A stretch of 64,000 nt of DNA. It comes from Flavobacterium sp. YO12. GTDB lineage: Bacteria > Bacteroidota > Bacteroidia > Flavobacteriales > Flavobacteriaceae. Positions 60,905-64,000 of this stretch are shown here, piece by piece. Position numbers and translations under genes: made by a program. The DNA is taken from positions 1-64,000 of the forward strand of contig NZ_NRQU01000012.1 in assembly GCF_004119495.1 (NCBI RefSeq), in the 5' to 3' direction. Positions within the stretch are counted from its first letter, which is position 1. Each line of letters starts with the position of its first letter. The notes beneath the pieces were generated by a model that saw only the letters and a list, made by a program, of their open reading frames with translations, was not told where the DNA came from and did no database searches.

Positions 60905-62368
60905 ATGAAACATCTTAACAAACTTTTAGTTGCTGTGATGATGGCGATGGGTTTAAGTTCTCACGCACAAGACAGTAACAATCCATGGGCGATCTCATTT
61001 GGAGTTAATGCAGTTGATACAAGAACTAGTTCTGGTGCAGGACACGGTTTCTTTGATCAGCACTTTTCTCAGCCATTCGCTGTAAAAGACAACTGGAACA
61101 TTCTTCCTTCATTATCTTACATTGGTGTAAATAGATATGTAGGTAAAGGTTTCTCTGTTGGTTTACAAGGGTCTGTAAACAAAATTGATAAATATGTAAC
61201 TTTCGCTCCAAATGCAGTAGGACACGATGGAAGAGGAAATGTTGTAACTAATCCTGGTGACTTAATGTACTACGGAATTGATGCTACTATCAAATACAGC
61301 TTCCAAGAATTAATCAAATCTAAAGTGATTGATCCTTCGTTATCTGTAGGTGGTGGTTACACTTTCTTTGGAGATAGCAGCTACGGAACTGTAAACCCAG
61401 GTGCTGGTGTTACTTTCTGGTTTACAGATGCTATTGGTCTTGAACTTGCTACAAGATACAAATGGTCAGTTAGTGGTGATAGACAAGATGCTACTGGTAC
61501 TCCAGATGCTCCATCTCATTTCCAACACACTGCAGGTCTAGTTTTCAAATTCGGAGGTAAAGATACTGACGGAGACGGAATCTATGATAAAGATGATGCT
61601 TGTCCAGATGTTGCTGGTTTAAAACAATTCAACGGATGTCCTGATACTGACGGAGACGGAATCGTTGATGCTTCTGACGCTTGTCCAGATGTATTTGGTT
61701 TAGCTGCATTAAACGGATGTCCTGATACAGACGGAGACGGTATTGCTGATAAAGATGATGCTTGTCCAGATGTTGCTGGTTTAGCTGCTTTAAAAGGTTG
61801 TCCTGATACAGATGGAGACGGTATTGCTGATAAAGATGACAAATGTCCTACAGTTGCTGGTCCAAAAGAAAACGGTGGTTGTCCTTTCTTAGACGCTGAC
61901 AAAGATGGTGTTGCTGATAAAGATGACGATTGTCCTACAGTATACGGTCCTGCTTCAAACAGAGGATGTCCTGAAGTTACAACTGAAGCTTTAGAAGATC
62001 TTAAAGTTCAAGCAAGAGCAGTTTACTTCAACTCAGGTAAAGCTACTTTCAAAACAGGAGACAAAGAAACTCCAGCTAGATTAGATGCAATTAAAGAAAT
62101 CCTTAAAAACTATCCAAACGCGAAATTCTCTATTGAAGGACACACAGATAGTACAGGTTCTGCTAAATTGAATCAAAAACTTTCTGAAGAAAGAGCAAAA
62201 GCTGTATTAGATGCTTTAGTTCAAAGAGGTGTCAATCCAGAAAACTTAGAGTCTAAAGGATTTGGAGCTTCTCAGCCAGTTGCAAGTAACAAAACTGCTG
62301 CAGGTAAAGCACAAAACAGAAGAACAGAAATTAGACACATTGGTTCTAAATACCAAGGTAAAATTTAA
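60905..62368 (+). CDS. OmpA family protein with thrombospondin type-3 calcium repeats
   Basis: The 487-residue outer-membrane protein has a signal peptide (1-21), an N-terminal barrel (about 22-215) and about five TSP3 repeats (about 220-322) with DTDGDGIxDxxDACPD motifs and a period of 27 residues (81 bp). A C-terminal OmpA peptidoglycan-binding domain (about 345-480) carries [20 protein letters not shown] and NRRTEIR. The TSP3 Asp loops bind calcium in the family. It tethers the outer membrane to the cell wall and is probably abundant. Confidence 0.94.
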   Translation: MKHLNKLLVAVMMAMGLSSHAQDSNNPWAISFGVNAVDTRTSSGAGHGFFDQHFSQPFAVKDNWNILPSLSYIGVNRYVGKGFSVGLQGSVNKIDKYVTFAPNAVGHDGRGNVVTNPGDLMYYGIDATIKYSFQELIKSKVIDPSLSVGGGYTFFGDSSYGTVNPGAGVTFWFTDAIGLELATRYKWSVSGDRQDATGTPDAPSHFQHTAGLVFKFGGKDTDGDGIYDKDDACPDVAGLKQFNGCPDTDGDGIVDASDACPDVFGLAALNGCPDTDGDGIADKDDACPDVAGLAALKGCPDTDGDGIADKDDKCPTVAGPKENGGCPFLDADKDGVADKDDDCPTVYGPASNRGCPEVTTEALEDLKVQARAVYFNSGKATFKTGDKETPARLDAIKEILKNYPNAKFSIEGHTDSTGSAKLNQKLSEERAKAVLDALVQRGVNPENLESKGFGASQPVASNKTAAGKAQNRRTEIRHIGSKYQGKI

Positions 62369-62389
62369 TTTACTTTCTAAATAAATATG

Positions 62390-62425
62390 AAAAGCCATTC
62401 TTAATTGAATGGCTTTTTTTATTTT
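62390..62425 (+). terminator. Terminator of the OmpA-family gene
   Basis: AAAGCCATTC and GAATGGCTTT form a perfect stem around TTAATT, followed by a T-run, 21 bp after the stop. Confidence 0.9.
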
Positions 62426-62431
62426 TATCAA

Positions 62432-64000
62432 ATGATAAATACTTCTTTTCTAGAAAAAATAGCGGCGGTTGTAATTCAAGATTATTCTGATAAACTTGCG
62501 GAAACTACTATTATTTTACCCAACAAGAGAGCTAAGGTTTTTTTAATCGAAGCGCTTAAAAAAGAAACTCAAAAAACAATTCTTTCTCCCAATATTATTA
62601 GTATTGAAGATTTTGTTCAAGACGTTGCGTCAATCCGTTCTATAGATGCAATAGAGCTATTGTTTGAGTTTTATGAAGTCTATTTGTCTATTACAGAAAA
62701 GCAAAATCAACAGTCTTTTGAGCTTTTTGCAAATTGGGCTAAAACGCTTCTACAGGATTTTAATGAAATTGATCGCTATTTATTAGATCCTTCATATGTT
62801 TTGTCTTATTTGAAAGACATCGAGGATATTAAAAAATGGGGAATTGAAGTTGAAAATAAAACAAAACTGCTAGAGAATTATATTGACTTCTGGAAACTTC
62901 TTCCATTGTATTATGAATCGCTTTATAGTCATTTGTTGAATAAAGCGATTGGTTATCAGGGCTTAATTTATCGAGAAGCAGTAAATAATCTGAATCATTT
63001 TTCTAATACAATTTCGAATCATAATTTTATTTTTGCAGGGTTCAATGCTTTGAATGCAGCAGAAGAAAGAATTGTACAACATCTTTTGGCTTTAGATCAA
63101 GCGAGAATTTACTGGGATGTTGACCAGACATTTCTAAATGATCCATTTCATGATGCCGGACTTTTTGTTCGTCGTTTTAAACAGAATTGGAAGCATTACA
63201 AATCACATCCTTTTGAATGGATTGTAGATGATTTTTCTCAAACTAAAAATATTCAAGTTATTGGCACTCCAAAAACAATTGGACAGGCTAAATTGGCTGG
63301 TAGTATAATTGAGGATTTAATTACTGCTAATCCCGCAGCAAGCCTTGATAAAGTTGCAGTTGTGCTGGGTGAAGAAAATCTGTTAATTCCAATTTTGTAT
63401 GCACTTCCTTCGTCGGTTGGAGCATTAAATATTACGATGGGATATTCTGGAAAGAATAATCCGTCACAGATATTGGTGGCAAAATTTTTCAAAATGCATA
63501 CTAATGCACTTTCTCGTGCAGGCGGCAGTTATGTTTTTTATTATAAAGATGTTCTGGATATTTTAACCCATCCGTTAGTTGAGCCATATGCTGATAGTGA
63601 CCATTTGGTGAAAATCATTAAAGAGAATAATTATACTTTTATTACTTTAAACAAGATTTTAGAGCTAAACCCAAATCCGAGTAAGTTGTTTTCTTTACTG
63701 TTTCAGAAATGGGAGAATGGATCTATTGCGGTTTTGGAAAATATCTCGGCTATTTTGCTGCTGATTAAAGAAAATTTCAGCAATGATAATGAAGAAGAAA
63801 AAATTGCTAAGACTTTTGTGTATGCTGTTTTTAAAGTGATTAATAAACTGATTAATTATTATTCGCAGCATAAACACATTGATAATATTGATACACTTCA
63901 TGCAATTTATAAGCAGATTATTGATGTGGCGGAGGTTTCTTTTGAAGGTGAACCTTTACGTGGTTTGCAGCTTATGGGAGTTCTTGAAAGTCGTGTTTTA
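62432..64000 (+). CDS. AddB-like PD-(D/E)XK nuclease family protein (partial)
   Basis: An open frame from the ATG at 62432 runs 523 codons to the window end without a stop. The start MINTSFLEKIAAVV, the TTIILPNKRAKVFLIEAL segment (about 25-42) and the last residues GLQLMGVLESRVL match AddB-type partners of the helicase-nuclease; the canonical Walker A is absent, as in other Bacteroidota relatives. The C-terminal nuclease domain would lie beyond the window. It lies 63 bp after the ompA stop, beyond a terminator. Confidence 0.85.
   Translation, partial: MINTSFLEKIAAVVIQDYSDKLAETTIILPNKRAKVFLIEALKKETQKTILSPNIISIEDFVQDVASIRSIDAIELLFEFYEVYLSITEKQNQQSFELFANWAKTLLQDFNEIDRYLLDPSYVLSYLKDIEDIKKWGIEVENKTKLLENYIDFWKLLPLYYESLYSHLLNKAIGYQGLIYREAVNNLNHFSNTISNHNFIFAGFNALNAAEERIVQHLLALDQARIYWDVDQTFLNDPFHDAGLFVRRFKQNWKHYKSHPFEWIVDDFSQTKNIQVIGTPKTIGQAKLAGSIIEDLITANPAASLDKVAVVLGEENLLIPILYALPSSVGALNITMGYSGKNNPSQILVAKFFKMHTNALSRAGGSYVFYYKDVLDILTHPLVEPYADSDHLVKIIKENNYTFITLNKILELNPNPSKLFSLLFQKWENGSIAVLENISAILLLIKENFSNDNEEEKIAKTFVYAVFKVINKLINYYSQHKHIDNIDTLHAIYKQIIDVAEVSFEGEPLRGLQLMGVLESRVL

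Noticed and set aside
61582..61902. 106-residue minus-strand ORF rich in [15 protein letters not shown] repeats
   Set aside because: It is the antisense shadow of the OmpA TSP3 repeats; the periodicity comes from the sense-strand Asp-rich units.
61560..61970. Regular repeats suggestive of a CRISPR array
   Set aside because: The repeats are in frame in a coding region, have an 81-bp period without unique spacers, and encode calcium-binding TSP3 units.

Overview
The window is a low-GC, gene-dense stretch of a Flavobacterium-type chromosome (Bacteroidota, class Flavobacteriia). This is inferred from the Bat aerotolerance operon, a CarboxypepD-plug TonB receptor, a PorZ-like type IX secretion protein, an OmpA protein with thrombospondin-type calcium repeats, the ileS-dksA-lspA neighbourhood, SCxx-type lipoproteins and promoters with the Bacteroidota TAnnTTTG -7 box. 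It holds 57 protein genes, the last one cut by the window end. I saw no tRNA, rRNA, CRISPR array, prophage or insertion sequence. Most of the window is ordinary core genome; the unusual material lies in active-site changes and between genes.

Layout. 0-5 kb: gpsA, an iron alcohol dehydrogenase, a secreted DJ-1/PfpI protein with a divergent LysR regulator, and a PKD lipoprotein. 5-8.2 kb: a minus-strand yicC / unknown / gmk / four-helix-bundle / nadD cluster; the four-helix gene is bounded by 24-bp inverted repeats. 8.2-15 kb: ArsC-like, DinB, RlpA, a His-containing membrane protein, a TonB receptor and pgi. 15-22 kb: an envelope-type operon (DUF3108, tryptophan-dioxygenase-like enzyme, M23 peptidase, unknown protein), then hppD and hmgA for tyrosine breakdown; a candidate small RNA with its own promoter and terminator sits between the two groups. 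22-28.5 kb: a patatin-barrel protein, uvrC, a lipoprotein, an aspartoacylase-family enzyme and a 5-formyl-THF cyclo-ligase. 28.6-38.6 kb: the complete MoxR/DUF58/Bat operon. 38.8-45.4 kb: aldo/keto reductase, GNAT, SDR, AlbA_2 protein, DUF3298 lipoprotein, a trans-sulfuration enzyme and an outer-membrane protein. 45.6-64 kb: gdhA, the PorZ-like gene, recO, ileS, dksA-like, a roadblock pair with a divergent small gene, lspA, addA, kbl, ompA and the start of addB.

The points most worth following are these. The isoleucyl-tRNA synthetase has Gly-Ile-His-His in place of the class-I HIGH motif, the same swap reported for mupirocin hyper-resistant IleRS2. There is an orphan transcription unit of about 110 nt with three hairpins at 19.05-19.16 kb. 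An inverted-repeat-bounded S23-type gene is inserted into the gmk-nadD cluster. Two tandem roadblock genes sit beside a 66-residue basic protein. The M23 peptidase has Cys in place of a zinc-ligand His. Finally, there is a rich set of intergenic palindromes built from short repeated words.
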